Assembly (NCBI GenBank): GCA_019116385.1
Contig: DXBU01000137.1
Location: forward strand, 1-36,810
Direction of reading: 5' to 3'
Source of the DNA: Candidatus Blautia faecigallinarum
GTDB taxonomy: Bacteria; Bacillota; Clostridia; Lachnospirales; Lachnospiraceae
DNA length: 36,810 bases
Numbering within the stretch: position 1 is the stretch's first letter; the number at the start of each line of letters is the position of its first letter. The translations under genes were made by a program, and so were the position numbers. This document shows, piece by piece, positions 1-6,527 of this stretch. The notes under the pieces were generated by a model. That model saw only the letters and a list, made by a program, of their open reading frames with translations, did no database searches and had not been told where the DNA came from.

Positions 1-11
1 AAAAAAACCGA

Positions 12-40
12 TTGCATACCATACCGGATGTTGATATAAT
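12..40 (+). promoter_or_regulatory. Sigma-A promoter of the holin-like toxin gene
   Basis: The -35 is TTGCAT (12-17), the spacer is 17 bp and the -10 is TATAAT (35-40), with a TG extension at 32-33. Transcription should begin near 47, leaving a leader of about 84 nt before the toxin start at 131. Seen in sequence; promoter function is inferred from the close consensus match. Confidence 0.75.
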
Positions 41-87
41 GTCGGCGTGGGAAACCAGAGAGCAACGGCGGCTTGCCTTCCATCACC

Positions 88-105
88 GGAGGGGCCACCC
101 CCTCC
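88..105 (+). promoter_or_regulatory. Leader hairpin with anti-Shine-Dalgarno capacity
   Basis: GGAGGGG (88-94) pairs with CCCCTCC (99-105) around a 4-nt loop in the toxin leader. The CCTCC arm is also complementary to the ribosome-binding site AGGAGG just downstream (118-123). The leader could therefore switch between a free and a sequestered RBS. Translational control of the toxin by leader structure is usual in type I toxin systems; here it is inference from complementarity. Confidence 0.55.
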
Positions 106-130
106 AAACGCAAGAAAGGAGGGAGTGCCA

Positions 131-223
131 ATGTACGTTACATATTCGGATTTAATCCAAATAGGTATACTCATTGTATCCCTTGCAGGTCTGATCTATC
201 AGATTTTCAAGGGAAGAAAATAG
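131..223 (+). CDS. Small holin-like toxin (type I toxin-antitoxin)
   Basis: This 30-residue peptide has a short polar N-terminus (MYVTYSDL), one hydrophobic segment at about residues 8-25 (IQIGILIVSLAGLIYQIF) and a basic tail KGRK. This is the architecture of the small holin-like toxins of Firmicutes (Hol_Tox/TxpA type), which insert into the membrane when over-expressed. The start is fixed by a strong AGGAGG about 9 nt upstream. Its own promoter (12-40), the leader hairpin (88-105) and a convergent antisense promoter (314-341) complete a type I toxin-antitoxin arrangement. Toxicity is inferred from family and layout. A small non-toxic membrane peptide is the alternative. Confidence 0.75.
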   Translation: MYVTYSDLIQIGILIVSLAGLIYQIFKGRK

Positions 224-307
224 CCGCCACTACTGCCATAGTGACGGCTATTACGTTATAACAAATTAGTCATTCTGAGGGTAGGCCGCTTCTCTGGCTT
301 TCCCCTT
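213..307 (-). ncRNA. Predicted antisense antitoxin RNA (RatA-like)
   Basis: A strong minus-strand promoter at 314-341 should start a transcript near 307. It would run into the 3' end of the toxin gene and stop at the hairpin 221-250 followed by U residues. The RNA would be about 95 nt and would overlap the toxin mRNA tail, as RatA does with txpA in Bacillus subtilis. Boundaries are inferred from promoter and terminator only. Confidence 0.55.
221..250. terminator. Hairpin shared by toxin mRNA and antisense RNA
   Basis: TAGCCGCCACTA (221-232) and TAGTGACGGCTA (239-250) form an 11/12-bp stem with a 6-nt loop, and the stem begins inside the toxin stop codon. On the minus strand it is followed by TATTTTCTT, so it is a better terminator for the antisense RNA. 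On the plus strand the T tract is poor, so it may only protect the toxin mRNA 3' end. Confidence 0.6.
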
Positions 308-313
308 TTTTAT

Positions 314-341
314 ATTATAACATGTAATTACTCTTTTTCAA
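314..341 (-). promoter_or_regulatory. Promoter of the antisense antitoxin RNA
   Basis: On the minus strand, TTGAAA (336-341), a 16-bp spacer and TATAAT (314-319) with an extended TG point at the toxin 3' end. No reading frame lies downstream in that direction, so the product is most simply an antisense RNA. Confidence 0.65.
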
Positions 342-381
342 TTACTTTTTATAGAGAAGATTAAATAAACTAAAAACCTGG

Positions 382-410
382 TTGACATCTAGAACAAAAC
401 AGACTATACT
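382..410 (+). promoter_or_regulatory. Consensus promoter upstream of the Rpn-type pseudogene
   Basis: TTGACA (382-387), a 17-bp spacer and TATACT (405-410). The leader from about 417 to 573 carries a 9-bp perfect stem just before the RBS. The gene-free stretch 224-573 otherwise holds only the toxin-antitoxin 3' elements. Confidence 0.65.
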
Positions 411-521
411 TTTCACAAAGCATAAATGAATTCTGATCTATCTGAGAAATTTTCTTTTTTCTTATATTCAATTCCAGCAAAACTTCTATGCTTTTATTTC
501 CATTTAAAAAATTTAATAAAA

Positions 522-559
522 GCAGGAAGGCATGCCGGAATGACAGGGTTCCTTCCTGC
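522..559 (+). promoter_or_regulatory. Leader stem-loop ahead of the pseudogene RBS
   Basis: GCAGGAAGG (522-530) pairs perfectly with CCTTCCTGC (551-559). The stem ends 4 nt before the AGGAGG RBS at 564-569. It is probably a remnant of post-transcriptional control of the nuclease gene; no ligand class is recognised. Confidence 0.4.
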
Positions 560-573
560 GGAAAGGAGGAACT

Positions 574-1273
574 TTGGGTAAAAAAGACGTAATTTCTAAA
601 GCTTACCTGGCTTCCGCGGAAAGGATCGCGGATTTTTTGACCAGGGAGCTTTTCCAAGGACGGTATACGGTCCTTCCGTCCGATATCCTGGAGATGGACA
701 GCGCAGGTGCAGGTATCTATAAGGAAGATCCTGCCATGATAGCCGTTCATGTTTCCGCAAAAGATCTGGTCAGGGGCGTACGCTTCGGTCTCCATATCCT
801 TCTGCTGTCTGTGGAGGAGCAAAGCGCTATCCATTATGCCATGCCTCTTAAAGTCATGAAAGGCGACGCCGCCTTATATGACGGGCAATGGAGGACTTTA
901 CACTTCTGATCCGGAAGGGCTAAAATCGTATATCCAAGAAAATGAGACAGCTTTTACCCATCTGCCGGAGGATGCCTACGATATGATCGCAGTAATGTCC
1001 AAGACGAAGGCACTGAAAAATTTAAAGAAAGACAGACACAAAGAAGTAGAGGAGGTGTATGACATGTGTTACGCCATTGATATGCTGGAAAAACAAAGCG
1101 AGGAGCGGGGAATTAAATACGGAATCACTCTTGCCAAAAGTGTATTTCTTTTGAACAGCAACGGCGTCAGCAAAGACGAGATTGCACAGAAACTGAATAT
1201 CAGTATCGATAAAGTGAAAAGCATACTGGATGACAGTATAGAAGGATCTGCGTTATCTTCGCATATTGAGTAA
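574..1273 (+). pseudogene. Broken Rpn/PD-(D/E)XK nuclease-family transposase
   Basis: Two overlapping frames carry the two ends of one protein. The first (TTG at 574 after AGGAGG, to 909) starts MGKKDVISKAYL and includes EEQSAIHYAMPLKVM. This is typical of the Rpn-like nuclease/transposase proteins abundant in Lachnospiraceae. The second (878-1273) carries the family C-terminus: a VYDMCYAIDMLEKQSEERG stretch, then a helix-turn-helix-like tail (SKDEIAQKLNISIDKVKSIL). About 230 residues in total are readable, against roughly 300 or more for intact relatives from memory. A central part is therefore missing and the frame shifts near 880-905. Family assignment rests on recalled motifs; the break is seen directly. 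Confidence 0.65.
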
Positions 1274-1290
1274 AAATCTTGAGTAAAAAA

Positions 1291-1327
1291 GGACGGCTGC
1301 GTTTTCATTTTCCACAGTCGTCCTTTT
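1291..1327. terminator. Bidirectional terminator between pseudogene and kinase gene
   Basis: GGACGGCTGCG (1291-1301) pairs with CACAGTCGTCC (1313-1323). It is followed by TTTT on the plus strand and preceded by six A (TTTTTT on the minus strand). It can end the pseudogene transcript and the minus-strand sugar operon ending at 1380. Confidence 0.75.
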
Positions 1328-1379
1328 GTCTTATACTGAGTTTTATTTTTTCAGATCCCGCAGGTATGAGATCCGCCGT

Positions 1380-2858
1380 TTATCTGGTCAGCACCTGAGA
1401 AACCGCATGTTTCCATCCGGCATATTTTTCTTCCCTGGCGGCTTCATCCATAGATGGCGTGAATTTTGTACGGCTCATCTTGGCGAACACCTCGTCCCGG
1501 GTGTAGATGCCGGCAGCGATCCCTGCCGCGTAAGCCGCGCCGATCCCGGAAAGCTCCTCTGCTGAGGGAACCTGCACGGTCACATTTGCCATGTCGCTCT
1601 GGAACTGCATCAGATACCTGTTCTTTGTAGGGCCGCCGTCCACACGGAGTTCTCCGATCTGGATGCCGGACTCTTCGCTCATGGCCTTCACCACATCCGT
1701 GATCTGGTAGGCGATACAGTCCAGGCCGGCGCGGACAACCTCCGCCCTCTTGGTGGTCCTGGTCATACCGCTGATGATCCCCGTAGCTTCGCTGTCCCAG
1801 TAGGGCGCGCCCAGTCCGGTAAAGGCCGGCACCAGGTAAGTCCTGTCCTTGGGATTGGCTTTCATGGCCAGCGCTTCTGTCTCTCCCGGAGAAGAGATCA
1901 GCTCCAGATCGTCCTTCAGCCAGGTGATCACCGCGCCTGTATAATTGATATTTCCTTCCAGTACATAGTTCACTTCCCCGTTCAGCTTCCATGCCAGAGA
2001 AGTCACTACCCGCTTGCTGAATACCGGCTCCTTACCGATGTTCATCATAATGGATGACCCGGTTCCATAGGTAGTCTTGATCATTCCCTTTTCTACACAG
2101 CCCTGTCCGAAAAGCGCTCCGTGGGAATCTCCCAGTACGCCCCGGATGGGGATCGGCGCATCCAGATACCCTTCAAAATCCGTACACCCATAATCCCCGT
2201 CAGAGTCTGTCACCTCTGCCAGACAGGATAAGGGGATGCGGAACAGGTCACATACTTCCTGATCCCAGGAAAGGGTGGAAATATTGAACATCTGTGTACG
2301 GGATGCATTGGAGTAATCCGTCTTATAAACCTTTCCTTTTGTCAGTTTATAAACAAGCCAGCTATCGATGGTGCCGCAGCAAAGCTTTCCTGCGTCCGCT
2401 CTCTCCTGGGCTCCCTCCACATTCTGGAGCACCCAGGCAATCTTTGCCGCCGAGAAATAAGGAGAAAGCTGCAGCCCCGTGTGGGAGCGCACCATCTCGC
2501 CGTATCCGGCCTCTTCTATTTTCTCACAGATGGCCGCGCCTCTGGCACACTGCCATACCACGGCATTATAAACAGGTTTTCCGGTCTCTTTATCCCAGAC
2601 CATAGCGGTTTCCCGCTGATTGCTGATCCCCAGGACCGCGATCTCATTTTTATCGATACCGGCCTTTTCCACAAGGTTCTTTACCACAGCAACTGTGTTT
2701 GCATAAATCTCCTCCGGATCGTGCTCTACCCATCCCCGTTCGTCGATGTACTGCTTATGGGGAAGATCCGCCCGGCAGAGAAGGGTGCCCTCCGTGTCAA
2801 AAAGGAGCGCCTTGGTCCCCTGTGTACTCTGGTCGATTCCTAATACATATTTTCCCAT
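1380..2858 (-). CDS. FGGY-family carbohydrate kinase, glycerol-kinase-like
   Basis: ATP-dependent sugar/polyol kinase of 492 residues, the usual FGGY length. The N-terminal nucleotide loop (YVLGIDQSTQGTKALLFD), NQRET at 80-84, PYFSAAK near 133, GDSHGALFGQ at 243-252 and TYGTGSS all align with the glycerol kinase branch. In E. coli GlpK the glycerol-binding set includes Arg83, Glu84, Tyr135, Asp245 and Gln246. Here Arg, Glu, Tyr and Asp are kept, but the Gln position is Ser (GDSH instead of GDQQ), so the substrate is probably not glycerol. It is the last gene of the operon, one base after the transketolase stop, and presumably phosphorylates the ketose made by the upstream isomerase. Xylulokinase or apulose-kinase activity would fit. 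Confidence 0.85.
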   Translation of the reverse strand: MGKYVLGIDQSTQGTKALLFDTEGTLLCRADLPHKQYIDERGWVEHDPEEIYANTVAVVKNLVEKAGIDKNEIAVLGISNQRETAMVWDKETGKPVYNAVVWQCARGAAICEKIEEAGYGEMVRSHTGLQLSPYFSAAKIAWVLQNVEGAQERADAGKLCCGTIDSWLVYKLTKGKVYKTDYSNASRTQMFNISTLSWDQEVCDLFRIPLSCLAEVTDSDGDYGCTDFEGYLDAPIPIRGVLGDSHGALFGQGCVEKGMIKTTYGTGSSIMMNIGKEPVFSKRVVTSLAWKLNGEVNYVLEGNINYTGAVITWLKDDLELISSPGETEALAMKANPKDRTYLVPAFTGLGAPYWDSEATGIISGMTRTTKRAEVVRAGLDCIAYQITDVVKAMSEESGIQIGELRVDGGPTKNRYLMQFQSDMANVTVQVPSAEELSGIGAAYAAGIAAGIYTRDEVFAKMSRTKFTPSMDEAAREEKYAGWKHAVSQVLTR

Positions 2859-2859
2859 A

Positions 2860-3792
2860 TTATTTCACCAGCTCCGCTGCTTTCTTTGCAATTCCTTCTG
2901 CATTCAGACCATAATAGTCAAATACTTCTTTGGAAGTTCCTGTGATCACCGGCTCATCCGGAAGGCTCATATTGATCACTTTTCTCGGACATTCCGCGCC
3001 TACCACCTGGCTTACCATGGAACCCAGGCCGCCGAAGGGCGCATGTTCCTCCACGGTAATTACTGCCTTTGCGTTTTCTGCCGCTTTCACAACTGCCGCT
3101 TTATCAAGAGGCTTCACACAGTACATATCCACTACTGTGGCGCTGATCCCCTGTGTCTTCAGGATCTCTGCCGCATCCTTGGCCGGCTTCACCATTTCGC
3201 CGCAGGCGATGATGGCTACGTCTGTACCTTCACATACAACGGTTGCTTTATCCATCTCAAAAGGAACCTTTCCTTCTTCATAGACAGGATCTACCGCATT
3301 TCTGCCCACACGGATGTAAGCAGGCTTTTCATCCTTCAGGAGGGCCTTCACAAGCTCTTTTGTCTGAAGGTGATCGCTTGGGATATAAACCCGCATATTG
3401 GGGATCGCCGCCATAGCCGCGATATCCTGTGCGGAATGATGGCTCATTCCCAGTGCGCCGTAGCTTACGCCGCCGCTGATGCCGATCAGCTTTACATTGG
3501 TATTGGAATAGGCAACGTCTACCTTTGCCTGCTCATAGCTTCTGGTGGAAAGGAAGCACGCCGGAGATACGGCATAGGATTTCTTTCCGCATTTTGCAAG
3601 GCCTGCGGAAATACTCACCAGATTCTGCTCCGCGATACCGGTCTCCACAAACTGCTCCGGATAAGTATCCGCAAAAGGAGTGAAGGAACCGCTTCCCCTG
3701 GAATCACTGCAAAGGGCCACAATACTCTTATCGGTCTTTGCCGCATCCATCAAAACTTCACAAATCATCTGTTTATTGGCAATCTTACTCAT
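2860..3792 (-). CDS. Transketolase, C-terminal subunit
   Basis: Pyrimidine-binding and C-terminal half of a ThDP-dependent transketolase, 310 residues. It contains the ETGIAEQN motif, whose glutamate contacts the ThDP aminopyrimidine, then GGVSYGALGMSHHSAQD and the C-terminal transketolase fold. The start ATG (3792) has AAAGGAGG 9 nt upstream. It overlaps the end of the N-terminal subunit gene by 8 bp, so the two are translationally coupled and form one enzyme. It should transfer a two-carbon ketol unit from a ketose phosphate. Two-subunit transketolases also include specialised forms acting on apulose 4-phosphate or sulfofructose, so the substrate is open. Confidence 0.9.
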   Translation of the reverse strand: MSKIANKQMICEVLMDAAKTDKSIVALCSDSRGSGSFTPFADTYPEQFVETGIAEQNLVSISAGLAKCGKKSYAVSPACFLSTRSYEQAKVDVAYSNTNVKLIGISGGVSYGALGMSHHSAQDIAAMAAIPNMRVYIPSDHLQTKELVKALLKDEKPAYIRVGRNAVDPVYEEGKVPFEMDKATVVCEGTDVAIIACGEMVKPAKDAAEILKTQGISATVVDMYCVKPLDKAAVVKAAENAKAVITVEEHAPFGGLGSMVSQVVGAECPRKVINMSLPDEPVITGTSKEVFDYYGLNAEGIAKKAAELVK

Positions 3793-4618
3793 GAAGGGCT
3801 GCCTCCTTTCTCTCCTCTAAGTCTTTCATGATCTGTTCATATTCTTCATCACTGGGTACATGATGATGCCAGGAAGCCTTGTTTTCCATTACCGGTGAGC
3901 CTTTGCCCTTTACGGTATTGGCGATCAGTACGGTAGGTTTTCCTTTTACGGTCCTGGCTTCCTCGAAGGCTGCGATCAACTGATCGATATCGTTTCCGTC
4001 TTTTACGTCGATCACATTCCATCCAAAGCTTCTGAATCTCTCGTGAAGGTCGTCATGATGCATCACATCCTCGGTATTTCCGGAGATCTGCAGACGGTTT
4101 CTGTCCACTACCGCACAGAGATTGTCAAGCTTATAATGGCTTGCGGCCATAGCGCCTTCCCATACGGAACCTTCTGCCAGCTCGCCGTCGCCCATGACTG
4201 TATATACCCGGTAGGATTTTTTGTCCATCTTGCCTGCCAGCGCCATTCCTACAGAAACCGGAAGGCCGTGTCCCAGGGATCCGGAGTTCATCTCGATGCC
4301 CGGCAGCTTGTTGTTTGGATGTCCGATGAATTTTGAACCAAATTTGCTGAATTTCTCAATCACCTCTTCGATGGGGAAGAAGCCTTTCTTTGCCAGAACC
4401 GCGTAAAGGGATTCTACAGAATGTCCTTTACTCATAACAAAGCGGTCGTGATCCGGATCTTTGAAGTTTTCCGGAGTTACGTTCATTTCTTTAAAGTACA
4501 GAGCGATCAGCGTATCGATCACGCTCATGTCACCGCCAATGTGTCCGGCTTTTCCGGCACGGATGATCTCGATGACATTTTTTCTCAGCTCATAGGATAA
4601 AGCAGTCAGATTTTCCAT
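3785..4618 (-). CDS. Transketolase, N-terminal subunit
   Basis: ThDP pyrophosphate-binding half of a split transketolase, 277 residues from the chosen start. GHIGGDMS, DRFVMSKGHSVESLYA and the ThDP motif GDGELAEGSVWEG ending in VVDRN are present. ATG 4618 is preferred over 4642 because AAAGGAG (4626-4632) sits 7 nt upstream of it and the longer start would lie inside the isomerase gene. The gene follows the isomerase by 13 bp and overlaps the C-terminal subunit gene. Together the halves give about 587 residues, somewhat short of single-chain transketolases, as is normal for split forms. Confidence 0.9.
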   Translation of the reverse strand: MENLTALSYELRKNVIEIIRAGKAGHIGGDMSVIDTLIALYFKEMNVTPENFKDPDHDRFVMSKGHSVESLYAVLAKKGFFPIEEVIEKFSKFGSKFIGHPNNKLPGIEMNSGSLGHGLPVSVGMALAGKMDKKSYRVYTVMGDGELAEGSVWEGAMAASHYKLDNLCAVVDRNRLQISGNTEDVMHHDDLHERFRSFGWNVIDVKDGNDIDQLIAAFEEARTVKGKPTVLIANTVKGKGSPVMENKASWHHHVPSDEEYEQIMKDLEERKEAALHE

Positions 4619-4631
4619 GTCTATTCTCCTT

Positions 4632-6032
4632 TCATTCTCCACGCAGATATGCTTTTACATCCTCTTCGATAGGATCGTACAGATCCGGCGTCACGCCGAT
4701 GTATTTACATGCCTCGTATAATACCGGAACTACATTCTTATGGATACCTACGCAGTGATGGATGTAGGGGCCTTCCACGATCTTTGCTTCCAGGCGTTTG
4801 ATATTATCCACCTCTACCCAGAGGTAAGTGCCCATGCCTTTCGGTCCGTCCACGCCCTTGGCATTTCCAAGAAGCAGAGAATATTCCCCGTTGTCTCCGT
4901 CAAAACGTGCCAGGGTCACGTCGCCGTGCTTAGCCTCAGCGGTGATCGCCCCCGGATAGTCAAAGGCCAGCGGGTAAGTGATCTTCGGTGTTTCCCTTGC
5001 AACAGAGATGGGCCATGGTCCGCAGTGCTGAAGGAGCTCGCCGTTTTCAATATCCGGATGACGGATGGTCCAGTCTGCAAAGAAGCTTCTTGTCTCACCC
5101 ATACCTGCCGCTTCTACCATAAGAGCAGTCACAGCACCGTGGATATCGGTCTCACAGACTACCGGGATGCCTTCTTCATTGAGAAGTGCGTTTGCGGCGC
5201 AGGGCATAATGCCGATCTCGCTCTGGAGCTGGTTCCAGCACTGGATCGCTGCTGCCTGGCAGCCGTATTTCTGAACCAGGTTCTTCATGGCTACCTTTAA
5301 TGCGGCCACATTTTCCAGTTCCTCATCCTTTACTTCAATGATCATATTTTCTCTGCAGTAAGCGATCACCTTTTCCACTTCTGTCTTTTCTGCTTTGACC
5401 TTCTTGATCTCATCGGTCAGCTCCGGCATCGGGATCGGAGAAAGCTGGATGTTGAATTTCTCCAGAAGCTCGCCCTCATTGCACATGGTGGTCCAGAAGT
5501 CAAAGGGCCTTGTGGAGATCTGCAGGATACGGATATTCTTAAATTTCTTTACCACATTGCACACTGCCAGGAAATCACGGATTCCTCTTTCAAAAACAGG
5601 ATCGTTTAAACGGCAGTTGGTCATGTAGGTAAACGGGATGCGGAAACGTCTTAACACCTTGCCGGTGGCAAAAAGACCGCACTGGGTATCACGGAGACGT
5701 GTTCCGTCCGGCTCGGGACGCTCGTCCAGGGGGCCCCAGAGAAGCACCGGCACGTTCAGATCCTTGGCAAGACGGGCGCATTCGTACTCGGTTCCGAAAT
5801 TACAGTGAGGAAGGAACAGGCCGTCGATCTTCTCTGCTTTGAATTTCTCGGCGATCTTGATCCTGTCTTCATCGTTGTAGAGAAGTCCTTCTTCATTAAT
5901 ATCTGTGATATCTACAAAATCAATCCCCAGTTCCTTCAGACGGTCCGCAGTAAGCCCTCTGTACTTGATGGCGTCGGGCGCGCTGAAAATACTTCTTCTT
6001 GTAGGTGCATAGCCTAATTTGATGTGATCCAT
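4632..6032 (-). CDS. FucI/AraA-like sugar isomerase, substrate unknown
   Basis: A 466-residue protein of the L-fucose/L-arabinose isomerase superfamily, expected to interconvert an aldose and a ketose using a metal ion. Recognisable parts are the N-terminal Rossmann-like region, PHCNFGTEYECARLAK, the central QCWNQLQSEIGIMPCAAN segment and VCETDIHGAVTALM. In this family Glu and Asp from such segments bind the metal. The C-terminal GPYIHHCVGIHK segment resembles the family's His-containing end. The start at 6032 is chosen because AAGGAGG (6041-6047) is 8 nt away; the ATG at 6038 would leave only 2 nt. It is the first gene of the operon, ahead of transketolase and kinase. L-fucose as substrate is doubtful because no fuculose-phosphate aldolase is nearby. 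Confidence 0.75.
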   Translation of the reverse strand: MDHIKLGYAPTRRSIFSAPDAIKYRGLTADRLKELGIDFVDITDINEEGLLYNDEDRIKIAEKFKAEKIDGLFLPHCNFGTEYECARLAKDLNVPVLLWGPLDERPEPDGTRLRDTQCGLFATGKVLRRFRIPFTYMTNCRLNDPVFERGIRDFLAVCNVVKKFKNIRILQISTRPFDFWTTMCNEGELLEKFNIQLSPIPMPELTDEIKKVKAEKTEVEKVIAYCRENMIIEVKDEELENVAALKVAMKNLVQKYGCQAAAIQCWNQLQSEIGIMPCAANALLNEEGIPVVCETDIHGAVTALMVEAAGMGETRSFFADWTIRHPDIENGELLQHCGPWPISVARETPKITYPLAFDYPGAITAEAKHGDVTLARFDGDNGEYSLLLGNAKGVDGPKGMGTYLWVEVDNIKRLEAKIVEGPYIHHCVGIHKNVVPVLYEACKYIGVTPDLYDPIEEDVKAYLRGE

Positions 6033-6110
6033 CTTCATTTCCTCCTTAAGATCATATTTTAAAAATGGTTCTTTGCTTTGGCAGACTGACGTTTCTTTCT
6101 TGTAAACATT

Positions 6111-6138
6111 ATTATAAACTGTTTATATAATTTTTCAA
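6111..6138 (-). promoter_or_regulatory. Promoter of the isomerase-transketolase-kinase operon
   Basis: On the minus strand, TTGAAA (6133-6138), a 16-bp spacer and TATAAT (6111-6116). Transcription should start near 6104, giving a leader of about 70 nt. The palindrome at 6113-6127 lies between and over these boxes, so a bound repressor would block RNA polymerase. Confidence 0.65.
6113..6127. promoter_or_regulatory. Palindromic operator (LacI-type candidate)
   Basis: TATAAAC, one base, GTTTATA is a perfect 7-1-7 palindrome overlapping the operon -10 box. The same TATAAAC half-site recurs at 6263-6269 and upstream of the LacI-family gene at 9132-9138, which suggests that regulator as the binder. 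The assignment is inference. Confidence 0.6.
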
Positions 6139-6250
6139 TATTTTTTCGCATTCATTTTGTTCAAACGTGATTTTGCATAATATATTACATTTATTTTTAT
6201 GCATATTGCACATAACTCCTACTATTTCGCGCCTAATCCAAAGGATTTAA

Positions 6251-6280
6251 TGTAAACGTTTATATAAACATTTGTAAACA
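6251..6280. promoter_or_regulatory. Cluster of operator half-sites
   Basis: TGTAAACGTTTATA (6251-6264) has the central-CG symmetry usual for LacI/GalR family operators and is close to a CcpA cre site. It runs directly into TATAAAC (6263-6269) and TTTGTAAACA (6271-6280). It could be an upstream operator for looping with 6113-6127, a cre site, or the old control region of the gene whose remnant lies at 6294-6461. Confidence 0.45.
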
Positions 6281-6293
6281 TTTTCTTACTTCC

Positions 6294-6461
6294 GGGATCT
6301 CTGATGAAAAACAGGGTATGGCAATGATCGTCTTTATTCCAGGGCCAGCGGATGTGGAAAGCGCATTTCTGGGAAGCATGGTCTTAAATGTGATCCTGGC
6401 GGTGATCGCCCTTGTTGTAAAATTGGCGCCAAGGGAGGAATTTTTCTCCCCGCTTTTCTAA
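6294..6461 (+). pseudogene. C-terminal fragment of a membrane (transporter-like) protein
   Basis: An open frame ending at 6461 reads GMAMIVFIPGPADV, then a clean membrane segment FLGSMVLNVILAVIALVVKL and a charged tail. There is no credible start or RBS; the first ATG in frame is 6318. The coding-like hydrophobic end suggests the 3' end of a lost sugar transporter gene next to the sugar operon. The exact family cannot be told from about 50 residues. The rest of 6039-6527 holds the promoter and operator elements listed. Confidence 0.35.
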
Positions 6462-6495
6462 CCATCAATTGACAGCAATGGTTAGATTGGTTAGA
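6457..6495. promoter_or_regulatory. TAACCA/TGGTTA operator repeats at the AlbA_2 gene promoter
   Basis: TCTAACCAT (6457-6465) and ATGGTTAGA (6478-6486) are a perfect 9-bp inverted repeat around the -35 box. A third half-site, TTGGTTAGA, follows at 6487-6495 and covers the -10. The layout fits autoregulation by the downstream protein, which has an AlbA_2 domain and a C-terminal winged-helix-like region. Confidence 0.6.
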
Positions 6496-6497
6496 AT
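6469..6497 (+). promoter_or_regulatory. Promoter of the AlbA_2 regulator gene
   Basis: TTGACA (6469-6474), a 17-bp spacer and TAGAAT (6492-6497). The predicted start near 6504 lies after the ATG at 6498, so that upstream ATG cannot be used and the gene must start at 6528. Confidence 0.75.
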
Positions 6498-6527
6498 ATG
6501 GGTAGAATATTTCCAGGAGGCGATCAG

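Noticed and set aside
370..834. 154-residue minus-strand frame
   Set aside because: It runs antisense through the strong promoter, leader and start of the Rpn-type gene, has no RBS and no recognisable domain.
1380..2858. Calling the kinase plain glycerol kinase (glpK)
   Set aside because: The Gln of the glycerol site is replaced, and the operon has no glycerol transport or dehydrogenase genes but an isomerase and transketolase instead.
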